Notes under the pieces: generated by a model
What the model was told of the DNA's origin: nothing
Database searches by the model: none
What the model saw: the letters and a program-made list of their open reading frames with translations, nothing else
Source of the DNA: Dermatemys mawii
Lineage: Eukaryota > Chordata > Testudines > Dermatemydidae
Direction: 5' to 3'
NCBI GenBank assembly: GCA_007922305.1
Contig: ML677364.1
Location: forward strand, 23,481,326-23,545,325
Length of the DNA: 64,000 nucleotides
Shown: one piece after another, positions 1 to 11,045 of the stretch
Layout: the number at the start of each line of letters is the position of its first letter
Numbering within the stretch: the stretch's first letter is position 1
Program-made: the position numbers and the translations under genes

Positions 1-722
1 GTAGATGACTACTCATGCTGTCTCTATTTTAATTCTATATATCACAGAATGCCAAGCATTATACAAGGAATTGGAAAATCAGAGGCCCATAGAGATTACA
101 GTTGGGAAAGACCTATTAGGTCATCTACTCTTCCCCTCTGCCAGGGAACATTGTTACTGACAATATAGTCTTAATTGCTTTGTCCAGTCCAATTTTTTAT
201 GATGCCTGCTGCTCTCTGGAAAAACTGGCTCAGGAAACAAAATCTTCTAAATGGAAAAAAAGTGTTTAGGGGGAAAAAGACTACTTACATATGGGAGAAT
301 ACAGGACTTGGAAGGTTGACTTTTTTTGCAGTCACACTAACCACTAGTGAGGGTGAGAGAGGAAAGTTTGAGACAATTTATGGAAGGTGCCCATAGTTTT
401 TGGCAATAGTATAACGTGATATAAATGATAGTGCAATTCTGATTTTAATAACATTTTTGTTATTCTATGTAAAAAAATTGCTGACACAGAAATAAAGGCT
501 GGAGAATTGCATCTCAGTGGATAAAAGAGAGATGTGGCTGCCAATGATAACAGAAGTGCACCATATTTTTGTTTCATTTCTAGGAAGCAAGGCAGCAACG
601 TGTTTGCTACAAAATCTCTTTAAAAGTCCCACTGCCTTCTGAAGCAGGTACTGGGAAACAGATGCACCAACTAGACATTATAAGTAGAATCTCGACCCCA
701 TTAAGTCAATGAGAATTTTGCT
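1..722. other. unassigned non-coding sequence
   Basis: No repeat family, exon or RNA gene is recognised. Open frames here are short and lack domain-like sequence. The stretch ends where the CR1 tail on the minus strand begins. Confidence 0.5.
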
Positions 723-1950
723 ATCATAGAAGATTAGGGTTGCAAGAGACCTCAGGAGGTCATCTAGTCCAACCCCCTGCTCAAAGCAGGCCCAATCCCC
801 AACTAAATCATCCCAGCCAGGGCTTTGTCAAACCTGACCTTAAAAACCTCTAAGAAAGGAGATTCCACCACCTCCCTAGGTAACCCATACCAGTGCTTCA
901 CCACCCTCCTAGTGAAAAAGGTTGTCCTAATATCCAACTTAAACCTCGCACACTGCAACTTGAGACCATTACTCCTTGTTCTGTCATCTGCTACCACTGA
1001 GAACAACCTATATCCATCCTCTTTGGAACCCCCTTTCAGGTAGTTGAAAGCAGCTATCAAATCCCCCCTCATTCTTCTCTTCTGCAGACTAAATAATCCC
1101 TGTTCCCTCAGCCTCTCCTCATAAATCATGTGCTCCAGCCCCTTAATCATTTTTGTTGCCCTCCACTGGACTCTTTCCAATTTTTCCACATCCTTCTTGT
1201 AGTGTGGGGCCCAAAACTGGACACAGATGAGACCTCGCCAATGCCAAATAGAGGGGAATGATCACGTCCCTCGATCTGCTGGCAATGCTCCTACTTATAC
1301 AGCACAAAATGATTTTAGCCTTCTTGGAATCAAGGGCACACTGTTGACTCATTTCCAGCTTCTCATCCACTGTAACCCCTAAATCCTTTTCTGCAGAACT
1401 GTTTCCTAGCCACTCGGTCCCTAATCTGTAGCAGTGCCTGGGATTTTTCCATCCTAAGAGAAGGACTCTGCACTCGTCCTTGTTGAACCTCATTAGATTT
1501 CTTGTGGCCCAATCTTCTATTTTGTCTAGGTCCTTTTGTATCCTATCCCTACCCTCCAGCATATCTACCGCTTCTCCCAAGTTAGTGTCATCTGCAAACT
1601 TGCTGAAGGTGCAATCCACACCATCCTCCAGATCATTAATGAAGATATTGAACAAAACCAGTCCAGGAATGAGCCTTGAGGCACTCCGCTTGATATTGTC
1701 TGTCAACTAGACATGGAGCCATTGATCACTACCAGTTGAGCCTGATGATCTAGCCAGCTTTCTATCCACCTTATCGTCCATTCATCCAGCCCCATAATTC
1801 TTTCACTTGCTAGCAAGAATACTGTGGGAGACCATATCAAAAGCTTTTTTTTCCCCTTATCCACAGAGCCAGTTCTATCATCATAGAAGGCAACTAGGTT
1901 AGTCAGGCATGTTAACCATGAGAGAGACTGAAATATTGTCTGCAACTACT
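723..1950 (-). mobile_element. CR1 LINE, 5'-truncated, ORF2 RT relic plus 3' end
   Basis: Read on the minus strand, this is the 3' part of a CR1 non-LTR retrotransposon. The RT part includes the TNLVAFYD block (about 1860-1890), an AFDMVSHSILAS block in another frame (about 1807-1842), the catalytic FADD motif (1587-1598) and the GVTVDEKLEMS block (about 1345-1380). The typical C-terminal block, with [18 protein letters not shown] and [17 protein letters not shown], lies around 1080-1185. The 3' end near 723 has the CR1-type terminus (complement of atcatagaa). Frame changes and stops split the reading frame, including one around 1840 and one near 1700, so it is dead. ORF1, the endonuclease and the 5' RT are absent, as expected from 5' truncation at insertion. 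Confidence 0.93.
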
Positions 1951-2264
1951 AATAAAATGTGGATAGCGGTAGATATAGAATGTGAGTTGAAGGGGGTTGT
2001 AGTCACTATTGGAAATGCAGCTGAACTCTACAGCAGTTGGGAAAAGAGGAGAGGATGTTTCTGACAAATAGAATACCGGCATGGATATAGGTCCAGAGTT
2101 ATGTATGCCTATGGACTATAACAGTAATAGGCAGGACTTCTCTTAAATGATTCAACCATTTTCTACATAAGAGACCCAAGATGTTAACAGTTGGAGTTTG
2201 CTCATCTGCTCAGGGAGCCTTTTCCTCTGTAGTGATTCAGACTCCAGTTACATCCCTCCTCCTG
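1951..2264. other. unassigned non-coding sequence
   Basis: AT-rich spacer between the CR1 relic and the PLE-derived palindrome; nothing recognisable seen. Confidence 0.45.
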
Positions 2265-2493
2265 TATCAGAGGGGTAGCCGTGTTAGTCCAAATCTGCAA
2301 AAGCGACAAAGAGTCTTGTAGCACCTTATAGACTAACAGATATTTAGGAGCATAAGCTTTCATGGGCAAAGACCCACTTCATCAGATGAATGTTGCGGAA
2401 ATCTGACAAAGTGGGTCTTCACCTACAAAAGCTTATGTTCCTAAACATCTGTTAGTCTATAATGTGCTATAAGACTTTGTCGCTTTTGCAGAT
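2265..2493. mobile_element. Penelope-like element 3' tail, inverted dimer
   Basis: The block starts with the tail sequence tatcagaggggtagccgtg, then forms a large imperfect inverted repeat: arm 1 at 2293-2379 and arm 2 at 2409-2493, separated by about 29 bp. Each arm is the terminal repeat of a Penelope-like element; the same sequence ends the long PLE copy at 27440-28895. On the minus strand, arm 1 carries a hammerhead-like core (separate entry); arm 2 carries a decayed copy on the plus strand. No coding part remains. The inverted-dimer form recurs at 6637-6800 and 33836-33954. Confidence 0.85.
2348..2385 (-). ncRNA. hammerhead-ribozyme-like core in PLE tail
   Basis: Read 5'->3' on the minus strand. 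CTGATGA (complement of 2379-2385) is followed by a stem GTGGG/CCCAT with a short loop, then GAAA (complement of 2358-2361). Next comes a very short stem, AGC-TTAT-GCT, and a C at the expected cleavage position. This is the hammerhead pattern CUGANGA - stem II - GAAA - stem III - NUH. PLE terminal repeats are known to carry hammerhead motifs with minimal stem III, which are thought to act as dimers. Stem I is not convincing in this copy, so activity is uncertain. Confidence 0.6.
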
Positions 2494-2511
2494 CCCTCTT
2501 CCTGTTCAGTT

Positions 2512-2631
2512 AGGGGTGCTGGAGGTGCTGCAGCACCCTTTGGCTTGCAGTGGTTTCCATCATATATGGGGTTTACACTTTGGTTCGATGGCTCTCAGCA
2601 CCCCACTATACGAACTGTTCCTGCACCCCTG
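2512..2631. mobile_element. short MITE, hAT-like
   Basis: A 120-bp unit with inverted termini: aggggtgctgga at the left, and cctgcacccctg at the right, whose complement is caggggtgcagg. A second internal palindromic stretch (ggtgctgcagcacc) lies near the left end. I recognise it as a common turtle interspersed unit. No clear target-site duplication was found, so superfamily assignment is tentative. The small ORFs across it are not genes. Confidence 0.55.
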
Positions 2632-4215
2632 TGTGCGAGAGGCTATGTGAGCTGTTGTGGCTACAATATTGGGATGAAATGCGGCTCTTCATTTCTGAGT
2701 AATCAAAACTGGGCTGTATGGTCACTGCTGGGGTTGAAGAGAGTGCAACGAGACCATGCTCAGGAGTGTAAGGGGACATGAAGGTCTGATGCAGCAAGCA
2801 ATCAGACGGCCTAACACAAATCTTCATTGTAATTGCCCAGCAAGAGTATGGGCCCCTGCCTCCCCTGGCAGCCCCAAGTAGCAGTCTTGCTTTCACCACC
2901 CTGTTTTCAAAATAGGTTTCCAAAATGTTCAGTTTCCTATTTACTGTGAATGTGAATAATCTCTGATTTAAATGTAGCTACAAAGTTGGCCTAATTTCCC
3001 CGAATTCAAATAAATGAATAATACACAAATAATCATCCTTCAGAAGATAAGTATAATTGGGAAATTTCAGGAAAATTGGTTACGTGTTGGTAAAGTGCCT
3101 AAAAGAGGCTTCTAAGGAAGTACAGTACTAGTGACCACTTTACTTATGGTGAGATGACTTGGTTTCTCCATAATACCAAATTTGCTCTTTGTGCATTTGT
3201 ATATTCCATCAGGAGCAGTGAATATTTCTAAGTGGATCTAACTTTGGGTATTACATAGAGAATGTATACCTGAGCAGTTAGTATATTATCCACTACTGTA
3301 ACTTTCATGGCATATTAGTGAGTAACCATGAGGACAGTTTTAATTTACATTTCAGTACAACATCAGAAACTTCATTGGTCACGAAGAAATGAGAAGCAGG
3401 AGCATATTGTGATATAAAAGCAATATAATGATTTACTGTTTTTAAAAAGAAATATCATATGATGTTTTTGCTTAAGTGACCAATTTAGGCTCAATGGGCA
3501 GACACATTATTTCTGTTTCAATTCTAACAAGAGAAGTCATGTTTCTCTCACAGAAAATAAACAAGGAACACACCTGTATCATAAATTATATGTGAAATAC
3601 AATCTGAAAACCATCACACAAGCATCTATGTTTCCCAGGTCATGGTATATAGTTCTGAACATTCTAGAAAATGGCTTTACTCTTTATTTTTTGTTATCAC
3701 TAAACTCCACTTATAGTATGTGATCCTTTGTCTGCAGCCCAGAGCACCTGCAGCAATAGATACCCAGTGTGGGTCAGCTAGGGGAATGCCAATAGTTCAG
3801 TAGTTGGTGTTATCTTACTTCTGTAATGACTCCGTGGCTTTCAGGGGATGGACTGATATGGGAGATGCTGGAATCATTGATCCTACAAAGGGATGAAGGA
3901 GTGAATAAGTCATCTGGAATGGCATCTCACCTATGGAACCAGTGTGAACACTGATAACATCAGTGTCAGGAGATGGAGGATATCCTGTGGGGTGAGTGAG
4001 GATCTGAATAGCTGTGACCTTGGAAAATACATTTGTGCTCTCGATTTAGGTGAGCCTTTCCTTTTGCTGAGTTTGGGGCCTCCGAGGGTGCTTTGACAGG
4101 GGGCCAGAGAGCTCTTTTCCTTGTTTTTCATTAGACCAAGATGGAAGAGATATAGAACTGCATGGGAAACTTGCAATGTAATCCATCTCCACAAGGGGAT
4201 TAGCTCCGAGCACTC
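2632..4215. other. unassigned non-coding sequence
   Basis: About 1.6 kb without a recognisable repeat, exon or RNA gene. Base composition matches the AT-rich background. Confidence 0.5.
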
Positions 4216-4334
4216 GGAGCCTGTCTACACTAGCACTTTAAAGCGCTCAGACTTGCTGCACTCAGAGGGGTGATTTTTCACACCCCTGAGCCAGCAAGTT
4301 AGAGCACTGTAAAGCGCCAGTGTAGTCAAGCCCC
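4216..4334. mobile_element. MITE with GCCTGTCTACACTAG-type termini
   Basis: The left end reads ggagcctgtctacactagc and the right end gccagtgtagtcaagcccc, an imperfect terminal inverted repeat (TIR). Subterminal aaagcgct/agcgc and a central cacccctgag/ctcagaggggtg pair make the whole unit fold back. The termini resemble those of the PIF/Harbinger-type MITEs at 43341 and 46661, but no TTA duplication is visible here. Confidence 0.75.
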
Positions 4335-4740
4335 TAGTAAAAGAAACCAGGGTTTAGGCAGCCTGGCCTAGCTGTCACAGCTGGGCTGAGGTCTGCTCAC
4401 CAGGGACAGGAGTCACTTGGCCGGAGTTGGAGAAATCACAAAGCGAGGTCCTGAAACAAGAGTCATGGTCAAAGTCAGGCCAGGGTCAAAGAGTGGAGAT
4501 CAGAGGCAGTTCTAGGTTAGAACAGAGAGGCAGGAATCAGAGTCAGCGTCAAGCTGGAGTCAGAGACCAGAGATCAGGAGATAAGGCAAAATCTGGCAAT
4601 GCAGCCGGCCAAAGTCCATATGGTTGCCCAGACAATTTCCTTGGGCAATTCTGCAGACTAAGCTCTGCAGACTTTGATTCTAGTCCCTGGGTCCACAAAG
4701 TGGGCCAGGCTACTTAAACAATGACCCGGAAGGTAGACCG
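4335..4740. repeat. purine-rich repeat, possible LTR fragment
   Basis: Sequence from about 4370 to 4735 is built of short degenerate words such as gtcag, ccagagatcag and ggtcaaag, unlike the neighbouring AT-rich DNA. It resembles a family seen in turtle and crocodilian genomes that may be part of an LTR. No TG/CA ends or duplicated target were found. The 96-codon plus-strand frame inside it is compositionally driven and not supported as a gene. Confidence 0.35.
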
Positions 4741-6289
4741 AGTACTATTTGGGCCAGTATGCCTGTGCAGCTCTGGGGGAAGCGCACAAAATAGTTGCTT
4801 AAAGGAAAGTCTAATCCAAATGTTATCACCATGCACAGATGAATGCAATACTGTATGTGGACATGTGGTGCTACAGGCATGCAAGGAGAACTGAAAAGTG
4901 ACTAGTCCACCACATTTCTTTCTTTCTTTTTTTATTTTTCCCATTGAATTCCTGAGTGTAGCAAAGTAAAACTGAGTTTCCAGCTGAAATGTCCTTATCA
5001 GTGCACATGCTGCTTTGGAAGATGTATATTGCTGTTCTGATAGAAAAATATCTGGAAGTGTGTGCGTGTGTAGCATTTTTGTTTACTATAATATGATACT
5101 ACCAGATACGGCATTCTTGTGGTATTTAAGGGAAATGGTGGAGATTAATAAGCAGAAGTTTCCTGGGTAAAGAATGGAATTTACTATTTTAGATTTTAAA
5201 TTAAGCTAGTCTTTCTTTTTATAAATATTTGGAAAGGAGGGTTTGTTTTGAATGAAATGCTATTTTCCTACACAGAAAATTTTATGGGAATCTTGTTTTC
5301 AGTTCAGCTCTGCTAAAATTTTTCTTGGTTAGGGTTTGGATTCCATTAAGAATCAGAATTTATATTGCTCCCTAAGTTTAACTCACACAGAGCCAATAAA
5401 TGGTAATTTTGTTTCTGTCCTGCCATGATACAAAATAACCTCTTCATATTAAGATGACTCTGCTTTTTTGTAAAAATGTGTCATTCAGGTCAAAATCAAT
5501 ACATATCCAAATCCTTTGTGGCAAGAAAAGATGGGTAAAATGCTTTGAGACAAAATTTTAAAAACAAACACTGTAATTAGCTTTTATTTAGTCTTTTTTA
5601 AAAAAGACAATGATTTTCATTTCATATGGAAATGTAGATATCTTCAGAGTAATTTTATGTTCTTTTTGGTTTAAAGCAACTTTTCCCTTTAATTACTGAA
5701 ATATGCAGTTCTTTCTGTTTAACACGTAATACCAAATCAACATACTTTCTCTTTTTCTCCCCCTGAAAACAGTCAGCAGAAATTCTGTTCCAAAGTCCCC
5801 TGAAAAAGAGGGAACTGATCTCAAGTCAGAATTTTATCCCACCTTCCCCTTGTCACTTTCAGCTGTAATTTGTTAAGATATCAGCTGTAAATTATTGAAC
5901 AGTTTATAGGTATAAATAATTCACCAGTCAACAAATAAAGTGACAGCCCATTAATCAGTTTCTGTACATATTCATAGGTGTCATGCTACAGTCTGTGTTA
6001 GGGCATGAATCCTGCTGAGGTCCACAGGCTTGCAGGCTGTTTCTTCTTCTTCTTACCTCCATGTATCTCACTTATTGTTTATGACTTGTTTTGACAAAGT
6101 CAGAGAAATTCCTCAGCCCTCTGGAATATGTACCTGAGTGTGTACAAGTTAGATCAGCCTTGTCTTGCAGGCCAAAAAGGCCCTTAGTTGTTCTCTCTGG
6201 CACAATGAGGATTGAGCCCAGACATTCTAAAACTCAGTTCAGTTTATTATAGTGTTGAATACATCCTATTGTCACACAAATTAAGGGTT
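4741..6289. other. unassigned AT-rich non-coding sequence
   Basis: No family, exon or RNA gene recognised. Contains short homopolymer runs but no organised repeat. Confidence 0.5.
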
Positions 6290-6474
6290 GTTAAGAACTG
6301 GAATAAATTGCCTTGGGAGGTTGTGGAATCTCCATCACTGGAGATTTTTAAGAGCAGATTAGACAAACACCTGTTGGGGATGATCTAGAATAGATAATAC
6401 TTATTCCTGCCATGAGTGCAGGGGACTGGACTAGATGACCTCTTGAGATCCCTTCCAGTCCTATGATTCTATGA
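6290..6474 (+). mobile_element. CR1 LINE 3' end with intact ORF2 C-terminus
   Basis: From 6290 to 6388 the plus strand reads, without a break, the last 33 codons of CR1 ORF2 (VKNWNKLPWEVVESPSLE ... LDKHLLGMI) to a TAG stop. The 3' UTR follows, including ggactggactagatgacctc, and the element ends in the CR1-type terminus atgattctatgac at 6462-6474. It is an extremely 5'-truncated copy. The unbroken C-terminus suggests a relatively young insertion. Confidence 0.93.
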
Positions 6475-6636
6475 CTCCAAGTTAGATATGGAAGAGACCT
6501 GTGAGGTCATGCTTCCCATGCCACATTACAGTCCATCATGGTCCTCCAGCCAACAGTGGCAATTCTTATGCTGGTTTAGGCTTCATCTAAACTAGAGAAA
6601 CTCTGTGTTAACCTCCATGCAGTCCACCTCTACAAT

Positions 6637-6800
6637 AACGATGAGGAGTCCAGTGGCACCATCAAGACTAACAGATTTATTTGGGCATAAGCTTAAGTGG
6701 GTAAGCTTATCCCCAAATAAATCCATTAGTCTTTGAGGTGCTACTGGACTCCTCGTTGTTTTTGTGGATACAGACTAACACAGAGGCTAACTCTCTGATA
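6637..6800. mobile_element. Penelope-like element 3' tail, inverted dimer
   Basis: Arms at about 6637-6694 and 6702-6757 are reverse complements with some mismatches: gaggagtccagtggcacc at left, ggtgctactggactcctcg at right. The second arm continues on the plus strand into the terminal tail gttgtttttgtggatacag, up to 6800. The arms meet in the region that would carry the hammerhead; only the gcataagctt/aagcttat part survives, so this copy has no ribozyme core. Confidence 0.85.
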
Positions 6801-6992
6801 CTTGGCACCTCTAAAATAGATTATCATGGACCATCTTCAATCTCTACGAAAACACTCAATCAAATTCTTATGCCACATAAGAAACATTTAGTCACAAAAT
6901 AATTGTGAAAGCATAATTGGTGGTTGCAAAGTATTACAGTTTGCCAATGACAGATGTGACAGGGGTTCTGGCTTCAGGGCCTCTGCTTAATC

Positions 6993-7656
6993 TACTAGAG
7001 CAGTGGTTCTCAAACTTTTTTTTTCGCAGACCACTTGAAAATTGCCGAGAGTCTTGGCAACCACTGAATGAGCTTTCCAAATGTTGTTTGTACCATTAAT
7101 TAACTATTGTAAAGAACTTTGGATAAAAGTGCTATACATAAAAAACCTTAATAATAATTAATGGGGGTTTTTTTACAAATAAAAACACACTACTCATATT
7201 TTAATATCTGTAGTCTTACCTTTCTAATATAATGGATGTGTCCTCTCTCCTCCACCATGGCAACCCATGAATTGGGGCTGGGAAGGAGGCCTGTTTCTCC
7301 CCAGCAGCCACAGCCCTGGAGCTGGGAAAAGACACCTCTTTCTCTGGCCACCATAGCCCCGCTCATCCCAAATTCTCCACAGCCTCTCTTCTCACCCCAC
7401 CGCCCTCTCCTACCTACGTCCTATTCCCCCCAAGGCTGCCACCTCACCGTACATGTGCATCTTCTCCAGGGTCTAAGTACCTGGTTAGAGGAGCCATGCC
7501 TGTGTGGCTCCACTAATTAGGTGGGTGGCCCTTAATTCTCTCATGTGCAGCCATCCAGGCACGTACTTTAGAGGGAACTATCCGTGGACCACCTGAATGA
7601 AACTCATGGACCACTGGTGGTCCACGGACCAAAGTCTGAGAACCTTTGTACTAGAG
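6993..7656 (+). mobile_element. non-autonomous hAT (Buster/Charlie-type) with 8-bp TSD
   Basis: Element body 7001-7648, flanked by identical 8-bp duplications tactagag (6993-7000 and 7649-7656). The TIRs read cagtggttctcaaact at the left and agtctgagaacctttg at the right. The duplication fits nnnTAnnn, reported for Buster-type hAT elements. The interior is GC-rich and codes for no transposase; the ORF at 7236-7520 is not a gene. A second copy lies in the opposite orientation at 36803-37419. The strand given here is arbitrary but consistent between the two copies. Confidence 0.92.
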
Positions 7657-9182
7657 TATATTGTCTTTAGGAGACAAACATCCATGCCTCACCTTTCCCT
7701 TAAGGTTACAAATGTGCATTTTGCATTTCAATCTCTGCACTCTGCAAATAATTTTCAATTTCCTGAAATTCTGAAAAAAATTTCTACCTGTATGTGCAAA
7801 TACACATTAAATTTTGTCACCTTATTTTTCCAGATTCATACTAGTTACATGCTTTAAAGCTTTTATCGTAATATCGTATTAAGCCTGTGTACCGATAACC
7901 AGAGAGCATTCCAAGTGATGATGTTTGTTAGCAATGACACAAGGTGCTTGGTAAAGTTGTTAGTATTTGCAAACCTCTGTTGAAATATGTTATAAGAAGT
8001 GTTGTGTGGATTTGCACATTTTTAAGCCATGTTATCGCATACATACATATAAATTCGTCATTCTCGCCCTGAAAATCTAATGGAGATGTTGAGAGTCTGG
8101 GTTTGCACTAAGAAATTTCAATCAGAAAGAAAGGAGAAGTGGCTGTTAGTGACTTTCCACTCTTATCCATCACTGAATGGAAGGGAGATTTGGTTGCTGA
8201 GAAGGAGGATTTATTATTTAGTATTAATAATTATTTTGTCATAATGGGGAGTCTCAAAGAGGAAACTGAATGGAAAAGAGAGATTCTAAGGTAATATATA
8301 ACATATATAGTGAAATATTGTTTACACTTGCCAGGCTCTCAGATCACCTGATGCAGAACAAAACAATGTTATGCATACTGTTGGTAAAGTTTATAGATGA
8401 GTGCTATTTGTTTCATACAATAGGCTAAGGACAGAGAGAACACACTTATCAATATGTCACAAGATGAGACAGCTCACAGTTGCATGTGAATTTTGGACTA
8501 TATGATGATATACAATTGCTGGTGTTAGGATGCCAAGAGATCCCAGATTACACTGGCTACATGGTCTTTGAAGACAGCAAAAACTTCACTTTACATGAAT
8601 CCCTACTCACTAATATACTTCATGTAAGTGCAGTTGAACTATAGGAAACTGGCATGATTCATAAAGGTGACGATGAGAAATGGCAAGCAACTAGTTCAGG
8701 AAATCCTCTGCCAAATGGACTGTGATTCATCATGCAATGTGGTGAATTGTGCAGATTATTGCAAAATAAAACAAGGTGGGAATCTGTTTTGGCAGTGCCA
8801 TGGAATCACATTAAAGTGATTCTTCCTCAAAGCCCTTAGGCTGAATTGAATAGCTGAAAATAAGGAGTATGTGGCCTAAATTTTCAAGTAGCAGAAGTGG
8901 TGCAGAAATTGTGCTTCTTAGCTGAGATATAGGTCTATTTATAGTGATCGTGGAGGAAGCCAACACAGCTCAGAGCGAGTCAACAAAAATCAACAATCTA
9001 AGATAGGGCCTCGGATTATTATAAGATCACAGGGACTTAGTTGTTGGACATGCGTACCCTCCAAGTGTGCCAGGTTAAGGCAATATAACATCAGCCATAT
9101 AAAGTACTGGTACCAGCACCCTTAAAAGCAGAGCTGGCAGTAAAATCTGAAAATCTCACGGAACAAGGTTCATAGGCTCATG
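7657..9182. other. unassigned non-coding sequence
   Basis: AT-rich, no recognisable element or exon. Small ORFs are not domain-like. Confidence 0.5.
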
Positions 9183-9957
9183 GGGCTAGATTTAAAAAGA
9201 AAATTAGGTGTGGTAACGCTCAGCATCATTGCACCTAACATTTAGGCACCTAGAAAATCAGTGGTCAACTAGTGGTCAACTGAGTTTGTCAACTAGCCTC
9301 AATATATGTTGACTGGGAAGGGATAGGCACCTCACAATGGTATTCGCAAAAGCCAACACCACTGAGCGGCTCCTTGCCTAAAATAGACAACGGGAGGTGC
9401 CAGGCTGTGGTGTGTGTTAAGCCCCAGTCCTCTCCCAGAGATAGGTACCTAAGTCCAGGCTACAGAGAGGCATATCTCTGTGCCTAGGATCCTCAACTGC
9501 AAACCATCTCTTAACGTTTACCCAGTGGTTAGGCTACTCATTTGGAACATAGGACATTCCTGGTTCAAATCCCTCTCTATCTGAGGTAGAGAAGGGCATT
9601 TGAGGGCCTTAATCACTGGACTATGGGATATTCTCAAGTGAAGTTCCCTCAGTTTGTCCTGTTGAAGCTGTTCCACCATGGATAAATAATGAAAGAATCA
9701 TCGGGTGTGTGTGCATGAGCGAGAATGAGAGAGAACATGAGAAATGATGCTGTAGGCTGGTTTTAGAGCATTCACCTGGAAGTTGGAGAGACCCAGGATC
9801 TGTTCCTCTGGCTCCGGTAAATTATTTAATCACTGCAAACATTTAGGCTGTGAATGATCTTAGATGCCTAGAGAGTGGATTCTACTGGGGTGCCTACTAG
9901 GATTTAGGTGTCTAAAGTGGCAGTTTGGTGCGTCAGTCTTTTTGTGAATCCAGGCCA
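9183..9957. mobile_element. composite fold-back MITE containing a tRNA-like SINE piece
   Basis: The left end, ggctagatttaaaaag, matches in inverted orientation the right end, ctttttgtgaatccaggcc. Subterminal words such as ttaggtg, ttaggcacctag and ggtgcctactaggatttaggtg also mirror each other. Around 9515-9640 there is a tRNA-like stretch with a good pol III B box (ggttcaaatcc, about 9573-9583), followed by a partly inverted partner (atcactggactatggg). A second tRNA-like piece occurs near 9755-9820. No coding capacity. Non-autonomous DNA element, superfamily uncertain. Confidence 0.6.
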
Positions 9958-10082
9958 TAGCGTTAAAGACAGAAGGAACAATTGTGATCATGTAATCTGA
10001 CCTCATATGTAACATAGGCCATAGGATTTCCCTTAATAAATTTCTGTTTGAACTAGAGTAGATATGTTTAAAAAAGGTCACA
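9958..10082 (-). mobile_element. CR1 LINE 3' end fragment
   Basis: On the minus strand this reads like the CR1 3' end: the plus-strand words cagaaggaacaattgtgatc, aatctgacctcat and ataggccataggatttccc match the copy at 38455-38890 and other CR1 tails. It directly abuts the MITE at 9183-9957. Frame decayed and strongly truncated. Confidence 0.8.
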
Positions 10083-10135
10083 AGGCCAATTGACTGGATC
10101 AGCAGTATGAACGGGAGTTAGAAAGCCAGATGAGC

Positions 10136-11045
10136 TGAGGACCTGCATCAAACCTACAGAGCTCAATAACACACTAAAATGCTTATACTGTTCCCTGCCA
10201 ACAATCACTGAAATATTGCCAAATCAAGCAAACACAGACATCTCTTCAGTCACAGGCCCCGAAGATGGCTTCTGGCAAGTGAAATTGGACACAGAAAGCA
10301 GTTACTTGACAACTTCCTGGATCCTTTTTGGGTGATATCAGTGGCTCATGATGCCATACAAAAGTGCAAAGAAGGTGTTCAGAAGGTATCAGCAGAGATA
10401 GCCTAAAGCCCTGAGAGGTTTGTTGGTGTGGATCTAAAAGCAGATTACTATTTTTTTATGGCTGTAGTGAAGGAAGGAATGCATGTCTAACTTACCACAA
10501 TCAGAAGTTTGCACTGGTAATGCGGGCAAGAAACAACAATCTCAAGCAGAGCAAAAAGAGATAGACCAACCATCAATTGTTCCCCACATAGTACTGGACA
10601 TCTCTTCCCCACTGAAAGAGTGCATCCAGAGCTAGAGAAAATCCGAGCAATTCTGGCTATGACTAAACCAGACAACTGGCAAGCGGAGTAATGCTTGGTG
10701 AATTAATTTGCAAAAATCTTCCTCTCCTTTCTGATGTGTGTAAGCCTCTCTGATGACTAATTGGGAATGGTGCTGTCTGGGAATAGAAATCTCAACATGG
10801 CAAAGGAACCAAAATGAGAACAAGACTTTGCAAACCTTTATTTAGGTGCTACTATGTCAGCAAGAATGCCACAATGCAGCATGATGCAAGTGAGAAGCGA
10901 ATCCTATTACAGGGAAGAGAGCCTGTACCTTTTGGTTCAAGATCCCTTTCACTGGAAATTGGGAAAAATTAATGGAGTATAGACCAGGATCTGGGCCTTC
11001 ATTTTTGTCAAATAAAAGGTTTGACTTCTGGTGCACAAGAGGACA
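10136..11045 (+). pseudogene. Ty3/gypsy pol relic (reverse transcriptase to RNase H)
   Basis: Plus-strand conceptual translation gives the RT order of gypsy elements across several frames. LPTITEILP lies at about 10196-10221 and DGFWQVKLD at 10264-10290, with PFG-, MPYG- and VFQR-like blocks following to about 10395. The catalytic YVDD region (about 10430-10465) is degraded to an ADYYFF-like string. A GHLFPTERVHPELEKIRAI block follows at 10597-10655. From 10690 on, blocks resembling the connection and RNase H domain appear, including a QHDASEKR-like string near 10878-10900 and REPVPFGSRSLS near 10918-10953. Stops and frameshifts are numerous, so it is inactive. No LTRs were found beside it. 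Confidence 0.85.

Noticed and set aside
2293..2493. Repeat-spacer array (CRISPR-like)
   Set aside because: Only two inverted arms of a PLE tail; there are no direct repeats with regular spacers, and the genome is vertebrate.
4427..4717. 96-codon plus-strand frame
   Set aside because: Built of degenerate short repeats (gtcag, ccagag); no recognised domain and no splice or start context.
7236..7520. 94-codon frame, and the related one at 36955-37197
   Set aside because: Both are the same GC-rich interior of the hAT element in the two copies; neither is a transposase.
9560..9590. Possible tRNA gene (B box ggttcaaatcc)
   Set aside because: No cloverleaf can be folded with acceptor and anticodon arms; it is a tRNA-derived SINE-like piece inside a MITE.
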